In this document: positions 25,707-35,229 of the stretch, in pieces
Layout of the letters: each line of letters starts with the position of its first letter
Numbering within the stretch: position 1 is the stretch's first letter
Program-made: the position numbers and the translations under genes
Source: Thiocystis violascens DSM 198
GTDB taxonomy: Bacteria > Pseudomonadota > Gammaproteobacteria > Chromatiales > Chromatiaceae
NCBI RefSeq assembly: GCF_000227745.2
Contig: NC_018012.1
Coordinates: forward strand, 868,001-932,000
Reading direction: 5' to 3'
DNA length: 64,000 nt
Notes under the pieces: model-generated
Told to the model about the DNA's origin: nothing
Seen by the model: only the letters and a program-made list of their open reading frames with translations
Database searches by the model: none

Positions 25707-27995
25707 TTATGATGAGGGCGTACCCCCTGCATCCGGGTCATGCTTTGTGTAATAGCTCCAAATATTTGCGTCTGCGATGTCCCCAAGCCGCCGACGGTCG
25801 TCGTCGCTCAAGCATCGCCACAAACGTTTGTCGAAACGCACGCGGGCAACGTCCCGCCCATAAGACAGGTAGCCGCGCTGCGCGAACTGACGAAAGGGCT
25901 TTTGCAGCATGAGGAGTTGCACATCGGCATCCGAGAGATCCTGTATGCGAGACATGCGCATCTTCGCCCGTTCGACGAATTGGCCATCGGCGGAACGTGC
26001 GGCATAGAAATCGCGAAAGGATCGCGACAAACTTTCGATGTCGGCGGTTCCCTCTGCGTCAACGGAAGCGAACAGTGCCCGCAGAAAGACCGGCTTATAG
26101 GAGGCATTCATGTCCATATCCTCGCAGAAGTCCATGAAACGCTTGTGGATCGTATCGGCCGTGACCGGCTCGATGCCAAACTGTTGGCGGATCTCGTCAA
26201 GGCGGTCCTTGCGGAAATAGCTATAAGTCCGCTGGCCAATCTCAAGCCGGTGATCGGGTTGCAGTTCGCCGGTCTGGACCTTGCGCCAAAAAAAGGTCTC
26301 GGCGACCCCAAGCCGACTTTCCAGTTCGCTCACGGTGAGCATGTCCCGAGCCGCCGTCTGCCAGTTGAACAGGTCGACTTCTTCATAGTCTTCCGCCCAG
26401 AGCCCCAGATTGAGCACAATGGGTGGCGCTTCGCCACGCTCGAAGAGCGCTCGCTCCCGCTCCAGATCCGCGTCGGGCGCCACGACCAGGCCACCCTTTC
26501 GATAGTGCTTGGTTCCGGTCAGACGATGAATGTTGAACGAGGCGTTGTAACGTCCTGGATTGTCGACGAAATCGAACACGAGCAAACTTTCCTTGCCGGG
26601 CGATTTCCGCGTCCCGCGTCCTAACTGTTGCATATAGATGATCCGGGAAAGAGTCGGACGCGCCATCAGCAACACTTCCACGTCCGGACAATCCCAACCT
26701 TCGTTCAGGATGTCGCAGGCGCAGAGCATCCGAAGTTGCCCGAGCGCGTATTGCTTGAGCACCTTTTCGCGTTCGGCGTTGGGCATGACGCCGGAAACCG
26801 CGCGCGCGGCGACGCCATGCTGACGAAACAGGGCCGCCAACTCCTCGCCATGACGCACATTCACGCAGAAGGCCACGCCTTTGCGTCCCTTGACATGCTC
26901 CAGATAGGTATCGACGATGAGTTGATCGCGCGCTGGAACCAACAGCGTCTGCTCCAGATCGCGGCGGTTGTACTGGACCTCGTTGAAGCGCACGCGCGAC
27001 AGATCGACGTTGGTCTTGACCCGGACACAACGGATCGGCACCAATTCGCCGCGCTGGATCGCCTCCTGCAACGACAGCCGGTGAGCCGCATCGCGAAACA
27101 GTTCCAGGATCGGCTTACCGTCCGGGCGCTCCGGGGTCGCGGTCAAGCCAAGAGTAAACGACGGCTGAAAGTATCCCAACAGCGTGCGGTAACTTTCGGC
27201 AGCGGCATGATGCGCTTCGTCGATGATGAGATAACGGAAGGCATCGGGGGCGAAGTCGCTCAGACGTCTGGAAATCGATTGAATGGTTGCGCACAACACG
27301 TCGCAATCGGTTTCCTCGATGCCCCCCAACAGACGTCCGTGCGTGACTTCGGGCCAGTGCGCGCGGAATTCGGCAGCCGTCTGCTCGATCAGATCCCGGG
27401 TATGCGCGACGTAGAGCACACGCGGACCGAAGCGTTGCGCATCGCGGATGGCCGCGAACGTCTTGCCGGATCCTGTGGCATGGTCCAGAAGCGCGAGGGT
27501 GTGTCCCTGGACCCGAATCGTCGCCAGCCAGTCCAGCGCCTCCTGCTGGTGGGTGCGCAGATCGAGACTCGAAGCCGCCCCGGATTGCTTGGGTAGAAAA
27601 TCGTCGAGACTCAGCAGGCCGGGAATGCCGGCCAGAAAGAACGCCAGTTGCTCCTTGACGGCATCAGGTTCGTGGGCGAGCTGACGATCCGTCCAGCGGT
27701 ACACTTGCCATTCGTCATGAATCAGACTGTTCTGCCGCAGCAGGTCATCCTCATAGGTCAAGACGGAGAATTCCATTCCCCCATAGTGCGACGGTCCATC
27801 GATCTCGAAAGCGATCTTGCGCGCGGCGCTTTTGATCGCAAAATCGATGAAGCGTGAGTTGCCCAGCAAGTCACGCACGGGATATTCAGGGACCAGGAGT
27901 TGCGTTTTCTCGAAACCAAAGACCTGCGCGAAGAGGTCGACGAAGAGATCCTCGGCACCGCTGGACTGGGCGCTGCGGTCGTTTTGAAGGTTCAT
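25707..27995 (-). CDS. SF2 DEAD/DEAH helicase with N-terminal PD-(D/E)XK-like region
   Basis: 762 aa. Residues 20-130 contain SRFIDFAIKSAARKIAFEID followed by GPSHY, a Vsr/DUF559-like nuclease pattern (D...ExD). The helicase core has motif I DHATGSGKTFAA, motif II LIIDEAHHA, motif III LTATPERP, and motifs IV-VI with CDILNEGWDCPDVEVLLMAR and QQLGRGTRKSPG. A C-terminal HTH-like segment (TVSELESRLGVAETFFWRKV) follows. ATG 27995 has AGGA upstream on the minus strand. It probably forms an operon with the HerA-type gene (19-bp gap). Nuclease-helicase fusions of this type are common in anti-phage and restriction loci; the substrate is unknown. Confidence 0.85.
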   Translation of the reverse strand: MNLQNDRSAQSSGAEDLFVDLFAQVFGFEKTQLLVPEYPVRDLLGNSRFIDFAIKSAARKIAFEIDGPSHYGGMEFSVLTYEDDLLRQNSLIHDEWQVYRWTDRQLAHEPDAVKEQLAFFLAGIPGLLSLDDFLPKQSGAASSLDLRTHQQEALDWLATIRVQGHTLALLDHATGSGKTFAAIRDAQRFGPRVLYVAHTRDLIEQTAAEFRAHWPEVTHGRLLGGIEETDCDVLCATIQSISRRLSDFAPDAFRYLIIDEAHHAAAESYRTLLGYFQPSFTLGLTATPERPDGKPILELFRDAAHRLSLQEAIQRGELVPIRCVRVKTNVDLSRVRFNEVQYNRRDLEQTLLVPARDQLIVDTYLEHVKGRKGVAFCVNVRHGEELAALFRQHGVAARAVSGVMPNAEREKVLKQYALGQLRMLCACDILNEGWDCPDVEVLLMARPTLSRIIYMQQLGRGTRKSPGKESLLVFDFVDNPGRYNASFNIHRLTGTKHYRKGGLVVAPDADLERERALFERGEAPPIVLNLGLWAEDYEEVDLFNWQTAARDMLTVSELESRLGVAETFFWRKVQTGELQPDHRLEIGQRTYSYFRKDRLDEIRQQFGIEPVTADTIHKRFMDFCEDMDMNASYKPVFLRALFASVDAEGTADIESLSRSFRDFYAARSADGQFVERAKMRMSRIQDLSDADVQLLMLQKPFRQFAQRGYLSYGRDVARVRFDKRLWRCLSDDDRRRLGDIADANIWSYYTKHDPDAGGTPSS

Positions 27996-28039
27996 TCCCA
28001 TCCTGATTGCGGTTGCGAGCGCGCCGGAGCGTTCAGTAT

Positions 28040-28657
28040 ATGACAGCAAACCCCGATCCCACGCGGCAGTTTTATGAAGTCAACGCCGAGACGTTCGTGA
28101 CCGAAACGCGAGCAATCGACATGCATTCGCTGTATGCGCCTTTCCTGGCACGGATTCCCGCTGACGGGCACATCCTCGATGCGGGATGCGGTTCGGGACG
28201 GGATTCGCGCGCCTTCCTCGATCTGGGCTTTCGCGTGACGGCGTTCGATGCCTCGCCCCGGATGGTGCATCTGGCAAGCCTTGAGCTTGGGCAGTCCGTT
28301 CACTGCCTGAGCTTTCAGGCGTTGGACTGGCGATGTGAATTCGATGCCATCTGGGCTTGTGCAAGCCTGCTACACGTCAAGATGACTGAACTACCCGACG
28401 TTCTGCGCCGGATGGCGCGGGCGCTCCGAGCAGGCGGCGTCCTCTATGCCTCGTTCAAGTACGGGCAGGGCGAGCGTTTCCATCATGGGCGGCATTTCTC
28501 GGATTTTAACGCAGCCAGTCTGAAGAGCCTGTTGCATGATACTGGCGTTTTGGCGCCAATCGAAATTTGGATTACCCATGACCGGCGACCAGGTCGATCC
28601 GATGAGCAGTGGCTCAATGTCTTGCTGTCTCCTGGCGTGTTGTCGCACCAAGATTGA
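28040..28657 (+). CDS. Class I SAM-dependent methyltransferase
   Basis: 205 aa. Motif I HILDAGCGSGRDSRAFLDLG, motif II VTAFDASPRMVHLA, motif IV FDAIWACASLLHV and post-motif RALRAGGVLYASFKYG place it with TehB/UbiE-like small-molecule or tRNA methyltransferases. There is no target-recognition domain and no DPPY/NPPY, so it is not an obvious DNA methylase. Divergent from the helicase (start codons 44 bp apart) and the only plus-strand gene of the island. ATG 28040 was preferred to 28007, which would overlap the helicase leader. Confidence 0.85.
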   Translation: MTANPDPTRQFYEVNAETFVTETRAIDMHSLYAPFLARIPADGHILDAGCGSGRDSRAFLDLGFRVTAFDASPRMVHLASLELGQSVHCLSFQALDWRCEFDAIWACASLLHVKMTELPDVLRRMARALRAGGVLYASFKYGQGERFHHGRHFSDFNAASLKSLLHDTGVLAPIEIWITHDRRPGRSDEQWLNVLLSPGVLSHQD

Positions 28658-28667
28658 AAAAATCTCA

Positions 28668-31600
28668 TCAGCCCGAGCGAGCATGACACACCGGGCGTCC
28701 TGAAGTTGGTTGCAGGCGCGTGGCGTCGGGCATGGCGAGCCGTAGCTTTTCGAGATCCCGGAGTTGGGCGCTGAGTTCATGCAGTCGCAATTCGGCGGCG
28801 AGCCGCGTTTCCTCGCGCCATTTGGCCGGCGGCGACTTGCCGATCAGGGTCGCGACCGATTCCAGCCAGGCGTCATCGGTCCGCTGCGCCGGATCGCTGA
28901 GACGCCGGATCAGCGCGCCCAGTCCCATGCGGTCGGGGGTATAGCGGTCCAGGCCGCGATAGCGTTCGATCACGGCGAGGCGCAGATCGCTCAGGCTGAC
29001 GGTGTCGGTTTCCAGTAAGGCGGTGCCGAGTTGTTGCCGCCAGCCGTCGAGCAGCGCGGGATAGGCGTTTTTCAGCTCGTGGAGCGCCTTGACCAAGGTC
29101 TGGATGAAGCGCTCGGCGAGCGTGGGATCGTCAGTGGCGAAGGTTTCCGCTGTGAAGCCGCAGGCGGCGGGCAAGGCGTCGAACAGTAGGACGCCGGGGC
29201 TGCGGGCCTGCCGGAAGGCGGCGCGCACGCGCTCGGACTCCGGGCTGAGTCCGGCGCAATGCAGGCTGTAGTCGGGCAGATCGGCGATAAAGCGCACAAG
29301 CGGGCGAGCAGCGTGGCATCCGGGCGCACCTGACCGACGACCGAGCGGATGTAGCGGTCGAAGAGTTCGCCGCGCAGGCCGGTGATCGCGAAGCGTTCGA
29401 GCGCGAACAACGCCGGTCGGCGGCACAGCAGTTCGACCTGCTCGATGGTCAGTGCGTCGCAGAAGACGCCTTCCTGATAGAGCGCGACCTCGCGCCGGCT
29501 GGCCAGCAGATAGGCGACGATCAGCACCGGCAGCGGTCCCAGTTTGGCGCCATAGGGCGGGCGTTGCAGCCGGTCATGGAGCGCGGTCAGGGCGACGTGA
29601 GCGCCGCCCGATTCGCCGAGCATGTCGGTAATCGCCTGCCACAGCGGGCGCAACCGGCAGGGATCGGACGCCGGCGGCGGATGGAAGCCGAAACGTCCGT
29701 CCACCTCGCGATGCAGGCCGCTTTCTTTCAAGACCGAGAGATAGAGGCTCTTTTCCGCCGGGGTCTTGGCGATCCCGAGATCGGGCTGGTCGGCGGCGTT
29801 CAGCATGGCCGCGAGCAGTCGTTTGCGTCCGGTATTGGCGCTGGCCGAGGGCTGATCGCGGTTGATCAGCTCGTTGCGCAGGCGCGGCGCTTGCGGATAA
29901 CAGCGGGTGTCGACCCACTGCGAGAGCTGGCGCTGGAGATCGCGCCGGTCGCGCACCGGGCGTTCGTCGCCGCCCCAGAACCAGGTCAGGGTCTCGGGCG
30001 CGTCCAACAGGGTGCGAATGAGTTGGGCGGTTTCTCGCTCGGCATGCGCGAGCCAGGCGCGATGCTCGCGCTGGGCGACGGGGTCTTGATGGAGCGCGGC
30101 GTGTCGCTTGGGCAGTTCCTGCAAGGCCATCCATTCGACGACGGCTTCGCGGAGGCTGTCGGTGAACCCGCAGCGCGCGACGACCGCGCGGGCGGGCATG
30201 TCGTCCAGCGGCGCATCTTCGTGCTCCTCGGCCAGATAGAACCAGAGACGCAATTCGCCGCCCTCCTCCGCCGTGGGCGGCCAGCGGTCGCGGGCGATAA
30301 AGGTCGGGAGGAAGCTGCGCAGTGCGCCGGTGAGGATGGTGGAGCGGCGCGCGACGATGGGCTTGAAGGGCGCGATGCGATTGAGGATGTCGACCAGCGG
30401 CAGGTTGATCTGTTCGGCGATGGCTTCCTGGAGCGCGCCTCGCAGGTCGAAATCGCTGCCGGCCCAGACGCGGTATTCCTGGCTGTAGTGGCGGAACTGG
30501 ATGATCGAGGCGGCTTCGAGCCGTGCCAGCAGACTGTCGAGCGCGTCGCCGAAGAGGTTGGCGAGCAGCGGCGGGCTGGCCTTGAGTCCGCGTTGCGCGC
30601 CGATCAGGTTGAGCAGGCCGAGGGTTTTCAGGAGCTTGACGGCGGCATCGTCGGGCGTGGCGTCGAAGCGTTCGAGCGCGGTGATGACTTCGACCCAGCG
30701 ATGAGCGGTGAGCGGGTCGGAGAAGCCGGCGGTCTGGTTGAGGATGAAATAGTCGTACAGCTCCCAGGGCTCGATCCAGTCGCCCATGGAAAGCGTGCCG
30801 AGTCGTTCGGTCAGTCCGAAGGGCTCGCGGCTGCCCAGGTAGGAAAACAGGGTGCGCTCGTTCTGCGCCACTTTTTGACAGAGGACCGGCAGGATCAGCA
30901 GGGTCAAGGGGTGCAGCGGATAACAGCGCGCGAACAGCCGCCGCGCCTGCGCCGGTTCGAGCCCCAGCGGGAGCGCGCCCTCGGCGTCGAGCGTGGCGGT
31001 CGCGCTCGCCAGTTGGTCGGTCAGGTCGGCGGTCAGGTCGCCCTCGCGCGCGAAGGCGGCGGCGACGATGCGCAGGGCCTGCTCGGCGGGTTCGAGAAAG
31101 GCGATCGCGCCAAAGCGACCCTGGATCTTTTGCCACTCCTCGCGCAGCGTTTTGCTCAGGCGGTGGCTGTAGTGCTCGAAGGCTTGATGGAGCATGACCA
31201 CCAGATGCAGCGGCGCGGCGCTCGGTTCCTGCGCCTGCTCGGCCAGCAATTGCAGCAGATGGATCTCGCGGTGCTGGGGGTGATAGGACTCGTATTCGAG
31301 AAATTTGCCGAGTTCGTCGATCTCGATCAGGAGTCCGTCGCCGCCTTGCTGCGACCACACGCGCTGCACGCGCCGGATCAGGGTCAGCACGCGATCCATC
31401 GGATGGCCCGGTTCGGCGGCGTCGAAAATCTCCTTGATCAGCAGCGAGCCCAAGCTGCGTTTTTGGGCCGCCGCGCCGAGCGCCAGCAGAAACTGGCGCG
31501 TCAGCGAGTCGGGGATGCCGTTGATTTGGATCGTCAAAAATCCGCGCGCGCCTTTCAATGCGTGCTGAAAGCGGTCGGCCAACGGCGGGCTATGCGTGCG

Positions 31601-31885
31601 CAGGATGGCGAGCGCAGCCTGATGGGTGGGCGTCTGCTCCGTGTTCACGAGCGCGGACAGGAAGAGTCCGAACGCGGATTTCCCCGTGCCGTAGGGGCCG
31701 ATGAGCGCCTGGGCGCGTCCGCCGGTCTCCTGCTCCAGTCCGTCGAGAATCTGGGCGAGCGCCTGAAGCGCCCGCGAGGTGGGCAGATAGGCTTGAATCA
31801 GTTCCAGGCGGTCGCAGTCGCGCGGCAGGTTGATCGAGCGGGTATAGGCGCCCTGAATACGAATGCGTTGGTCCAGGGTTGTCAT
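28668..31885 (-). pseudogene. Large P-loop ATPase 1 of the defence-like locus, one frameshift
   Basis: ATG 31885 overlaps the DUF4007 stop (ATGA). Walker A GPYGTGKS is at residues 63-70; Walker B GLLIEIDELGKFLEY at about 184-198; then LHLVVMLHQAFEHYSHRLSK, a sensor-like block also present in ATPase 2 (FIGFIQYALKTYLNRFSS). Near 29297 the frame breaks (DATLLARL/VRFIADLPDYSL); one lost base explains it, and the repaired gene is 3219 bp, 1072 aa. The C-terminus has a short coiled coil (LRLHELSAQLRDLEKLRLAM). It may be genuinely inactivated or a homopolymer read error. The family is a large ATP-binding protein typical of defence loci, not BrxC by its Walker B. Confidence 0.78.
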
Positions 31886-32877
31886 GCCGTCTGGCTCCCG
31901 TAGTGCGCGCGGAGCAGGTCGAGCGGGTCTGCGAGCACGTCGGGGCGGTAGAGCTGATGGACGCCGGCGGTATCGCGCAGTTCGTAACTCTGAGGGTAAA
32001 GCTCCATGAGCTGTCCAAGGCTGTGCATCAGCCCTTCCTCGCTGAGCCGAAAGATCGCCCCCGGCGCGGCCCATTGGTCGCCGCCCTGGAGCAGGGATCG
32101 GATGGGCAGCGCCGGCTGATCGGGATCGGCCCGGAAGCGTTGCGCGAGGGCGAAATGCAGGGCGACGGGCGGCAGAAAGGCGCGGAGCAGGCGCGGACTG
32201 CGGTACTGGCGCCCGGCGTCGACCTCGATGAGTTGCAGATGCGCGAGCGGGGAATCCAGGTGATCGTCGCCGCGCTCGACCTGGGGCGCATACATGCGCA
32301 GCAGGGTGGAGATGTCGGATTTCAGGGTGCTGTGCGAGCGGCGCGCCTTGAGTTCTTTCGCGACGAATTCGCTCAAGGCTTGCAGCGCCTCCTGCTCCTG
32401 AAAGCGCGGCATGGCGAAGCGGTCGAAGAACCAGAAAAAGCCGGTCGCCATCTCGGGGTTGGAGGCAATCAGCCAGTGGATGATCCAGAGCGTGGCCTCG
32501 TCTTCGAGATAACGATCGCCCGTCTCGCCCAGCAAGACCTCGCCGAGTTCGGTGGGCGTGCCGATGCCGTCGGCGAATTCGACGATGCCGGTGACTTGCA
32601 GCCAATACTGAATGGCGTTCGCCATGTTGCGGCCAACGCCCAGATCCACCATGGCCTGCTCGGGACGGGTGAACAGGTCCGGGGTTTTCTGGATGGTCTC
32701 GAATCCCTTGGTCAACCAGCCGTAGCGCAGTGGAAAGGTCTCGTGGCGCCCGAAGGCGGTCTTATCGCGATTGAGCTTCAATGAAATGGCGTCCAGTGCG
32801 CTGGGGGTTGTCGGTGCATGGGGGGCTGCCTTGCGCCCTGGAATTGTCTGGAATCGCCGTCTGGGATCGACTGTCAT
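31882..32877 (-). CDS. DUF4007-family protein 1
   Basis: 331 aa. FGRHETFPLRYGWLTKGFET is the hallmark start of DUF4007, followed by LGVGRNMANAIQYWLQVTGI (winged-helix-like) and LWIIHWLIASNPEMATGFFW. From general knowledge, DUF4007 genes tend to sit beside cysteine desulfurase or PAPS-reductase-like genes in DNA-modification and defence loci; no biochemical role is established. Here it sits between a cysteine desulfurase (362 bp upstream, across a repeat array) and ATPase 1 (ATGA overlap). ATG 32877; the first 35 residues are poorly conserved in character and a later start is possible. Confidence 0.82.
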   Translation of the reverse strand: MTVDPRRRFQTIPGRKAAPHAPTTPSALDAISLKLNRDKTAFGRHETFPLRYGWLTKGFETIQKTPDLFTRPEQAMVDLGVGRNMANAIQYWLQVTGIVEFADGIGTPTELGEVLLGETGDRYLEDEATLWIIHWLIASNPEMATGFFWFFDRFAMPRFQEQEALQALSEFVAKELKARRSHSTLKSDISTLLRMYAPQVERGDDHLDSPLAHLQLIEVDAGRQYRSPRLLRAFLPPVALHFALAQRFRADPDQPALPIRSLLQGGDQWAAPGAIFRLSEEGLMHSLGQLMELYPQSYELRDTAGVHQLYRPDVLADPLDLLRAHYGSQTA

Positions 32878-32908
32878 TAGGCGATTTTCGGGAAAGATTT
32901 GAGCGATG

Positions 32909-33191
32909 TTCCGTTCGTCCTGAGCCCTTCGGCTTCGCTCAGAAGAGCCTTGTCGCAGCCTTGACCGAGTTTCCGTTCGTCCTGATCTCTTCGGCTTCGC
33001 TCAGGAGAGCCTTGTCGCAGCCTTGACCGAGTTTCCGTTCGTCCTGAGCCCTTCGACTTCGCCCAGGAGAGCCTTGTCGCAGCCTTGACCGAGTTTCCGT
33101 TCGTCCTGATCTCTTCGGCTTCGCCCAGGAGAGCCTTGTCGCAGCCTTGACCGAGTTTCCGTTCGTCCTGAGTTTATCGAAGGACGAACGG
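32909..33191. repeat. 62-bp tandem repeat array, 4.5 copies
   Basis: Units start TTCCGTTCGTCCTGA at 32909, 32971, 33033, 33095 and 33157, exactly 62 bp apart. Each combines a CCTGAG...CTTCGGCTTCG hairpin-forming half with a constant GCCTTGTCGCAGCCTTGACC half. The last copy changes into a perfect hairpin (arms CCGTTCGTCCT/AGGACGAACGG, loop GAGTTTATCGA). A 21-bp doublet (GGCCATGTCRCCACGAACG) follows up to 33235. It fills the gap between the desulfurase stop and the DUF4007 start. Confidence 0.92.
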
Positions 33192-33560
33192 AGGCCATGT
33201 CGCCACGAACGGCGGCCATGTCACCACGAACGTGTGCTCTACGCCAGCGCGCGCATGCGCTGCACCGCCGCGACCATGCGGTTGACTACGGCGGAGACTT
33301 CATCGTCGGTCTGATGACGGCTAAAACTGACGCGAACCGCGCCATTTAAAGCGGCGCCGTTCACGCCCATCGCCCGCAAAACGGAGGACGATTCGACGGT
33401 GCCGGAGGCACAGGCGGACCCGGAGGCGATAGCGAGGTCGGGCGCAAGCTGATTAATCAATGCATCGCTGCCGATCCCATCGATGGAGAGAGTAACCATC
33501 CCCCGGCAGAGCCGGGGGCTTTGAATTCGTGAGCCGCTCAAAGCGGCAAGGGGTCGCTAA

Positions 33561-34755
33561 GAGGGTGTAGACAAAAATAATTGAGCTGCTATTTGTATAC
33601 CAGTCTACAACTGAGCTGGTGTGCGCTGATGTCGAAAGCTGGTCGTCCCCCCAAGATTCACGAGGCGGAGCAAGCGGTATTGCGTCAAATTGTCACGGAT
33701 CGCCCGACCTCCACGCTGTCAGAGATTGCCCGGGAACTCGCGGCACGGACGGGAATCGAGGCTCATGAAGCAACGATTCGCAAGTCCTTGCGGGAGGCGG
33801 GCGTCACGCGCCTCCGGGGCGAGAGTGGTCTCGAGGCGCAAGCGCGCGCAACGCCGCGTCGGTATGGGTATACGGATGCGCATCGTCGCCACGACCCCGA
33901 CCAAAGCTACCCAAGTTGTCTGACCGATGCGGAGTGGGACTTGGTCGCCGCTCTCTTTGAGATGCCGGGCGGGCGGGGTCAACCGCCCCGCGTGTCGCGC
34001 CGGAGCATCCTGGAGGCGTGTTGCTACGTGGTGCGCACGGGGTGCGCGTGGCGGATGCTGCCGCACGATTTCGCGCCTTGGCAGAATGTCTACAAGACGT
34101 TTCGCCGTTGGAGTGCGGCTGGGAAGTTTGAGCAGATGCATGATCGACTGCGGGGGCAATGGCGCGAACGCGAGGGGCGTGAGATCGCGCCGACGGCGGC
34201 GGTGCTGGATGCGCAATCGACCCGCGGCTCGCCGCAGGGTGGACCGAGCGGCTTTGATGCGGGCAAGCAGGTCAAGGGGCGCAAGCGCAGCCTGGTGGTC
34301 GATACCTTGGGGTTCGTGTTGGCGGTGAGCGTGGTCGCGGCCAATCTTCAGGACCGCGATGCCGCCTCGGGCGCCGTCGCTGACGCGGCCGCCAAGTACC
34401 CCCAGATCAACACGCTGTTTGTCGATAGCGCCTACGCCGGTCAATTTGCCCAAACCACCGAGCAGACCCACGCGATCCGCGTGGAAGTCGTGCGCCATCC
34501 AGCCAACAAAAAGCGTTGGCTCCTGGCACGTGGACGGGGCGCCTGACCGAGTGGTGATCGCCAACGCCGACGGCTTCGTTCCGCTGCCGAAGCGCTGGGT
34601 TGTCGAGCGCACCCATGCGTGGAATGAGCGTGCCCGTCGATTGATCATGCATCATGACCGTCTGCCAGCGGTCTCCGAAACCTGGGTTTGGCTGGCGGAG
34701 GCGCGCATCCTGCTGCGGCGGTTGACCACAACGGTTTGATTTTGTCTACACCCTC
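33561..34755 (+). mobile_element. IS5-family element, copy 2, nested in the IS200 element
   Basis: 1195 bp with GAGGGTGTAGACAAAA inverted repeats and a TAA duplication (33558-33560, 34756-34758). Opposite orientation to copies 1 and 3. One extra A relative to them. Confidence 0.95.
33629..34739 (+). pseudogene. IS5-family transposase, frameshifted copy
   Basis: Same protein as in copies 1 and 3 up to VRHPANK. At about 34505-34510 the run AAAA has become AAAAA, shifting the frame; the C-terminal third (VGSWHVDGAPDRVV to LLRRLTTTV) continues in another frame. The lost segment includes the last catalytic Glu. Inactive unless the extra A is a sequencing error. Confidence 0.9.
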
Positions 34756-34797
34756 TAACGCGGCCCCACGGTTCTTGGGCCGCCTAAAGGCGGCAAA

Positions 34798-35229
34798 TCA
34801 GTCCCACAGATTGAGCTGGTCGAGTCGCTTGTCCTCGCGCTCTTGGTGCTGAATGTACGCACGGATCGTTGCTTCATCCCGACCGACCGTCGACACAAAA
34901 TACCCGCGTGCCCAGAAATGCTGTCCCCGAAAGTTGCGCTGACGCTCTCCGTAGACCCGCGCCAGGTGGATGGCACTCTTACCCTTGATGTAGCCCACCA
35001 CCTGGGACACGGCGTACTTGGGCGGAATCGCAATCAGCATATGCACATGATCCGCCATCAAATGCCCTTCCTCGATCACGCTTTCGCGCTGCCTCGCCAG
35101 CTTGTGGAAGACCTCCCCAAGATGCGTGCGCAACTGCCCATACAACACGCGGCGACGGCACTTCGGAATGAAGACAACAGGATATTTACACTCCCACTTG
35201 GAGTGGCTTAGGCTTTCAAATGCGTCCAT
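34798..35229 (-). CDS. tnpA: IS200/IS605 TnpA transposase (copy 1)
   Basis: 143 aa, identical to copy 2. Y1 HUH transposase: the HUH metal site is in MADHVHMLIAIPPK and the nucleophilic Tyr in EATIRAYIQHQE. It acts as a dimer on hairpin ends of single-stranded DNA. Starts MDAFESLSHSKWECKYPVVF, typical of the family. Intact, although its element is split by IS5 downstream of the gene. Confidence 0.95.
   Translation of the reverse strand: MDAFESLSHSKWECKYPVVFIPKCRRRVLYGQLRTHLGEVFHKLARQRESVIEEGHLMADHVHMLIAIPPKYAVSQVVGYIKGKSAIHLARVYGERQRNFRGQHFWARGYFVSTVGRDEATIRAYIQHQEREDKRLDQLNLWD

Noticed and set aside
29564..31903. Long open frame on the plus strand, antisense to ATPase 1
   Set aside because: It is a shadow of GC-rich codons; the minus strand carries Walker motifs and coupling. 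Similar antisense frames over mazG, the histidine kinase and the peptidoglycan gene were rejected too.
32909..33235. CRISPR array
   Set aside because: Units are contiguous with constant content and no unique spacers; the same holds for the 32-bp (593) and 33-bp (36732) arrays. No cas gene is present.
17404..33560. Composite transposon bracketed by IS5 copies 1 and 2 in inverted orientation
   Set aside because: Each copy has its own 3-bp duplication (TTA, TAA) and interrupts a different sequence, so they are separate insertions.
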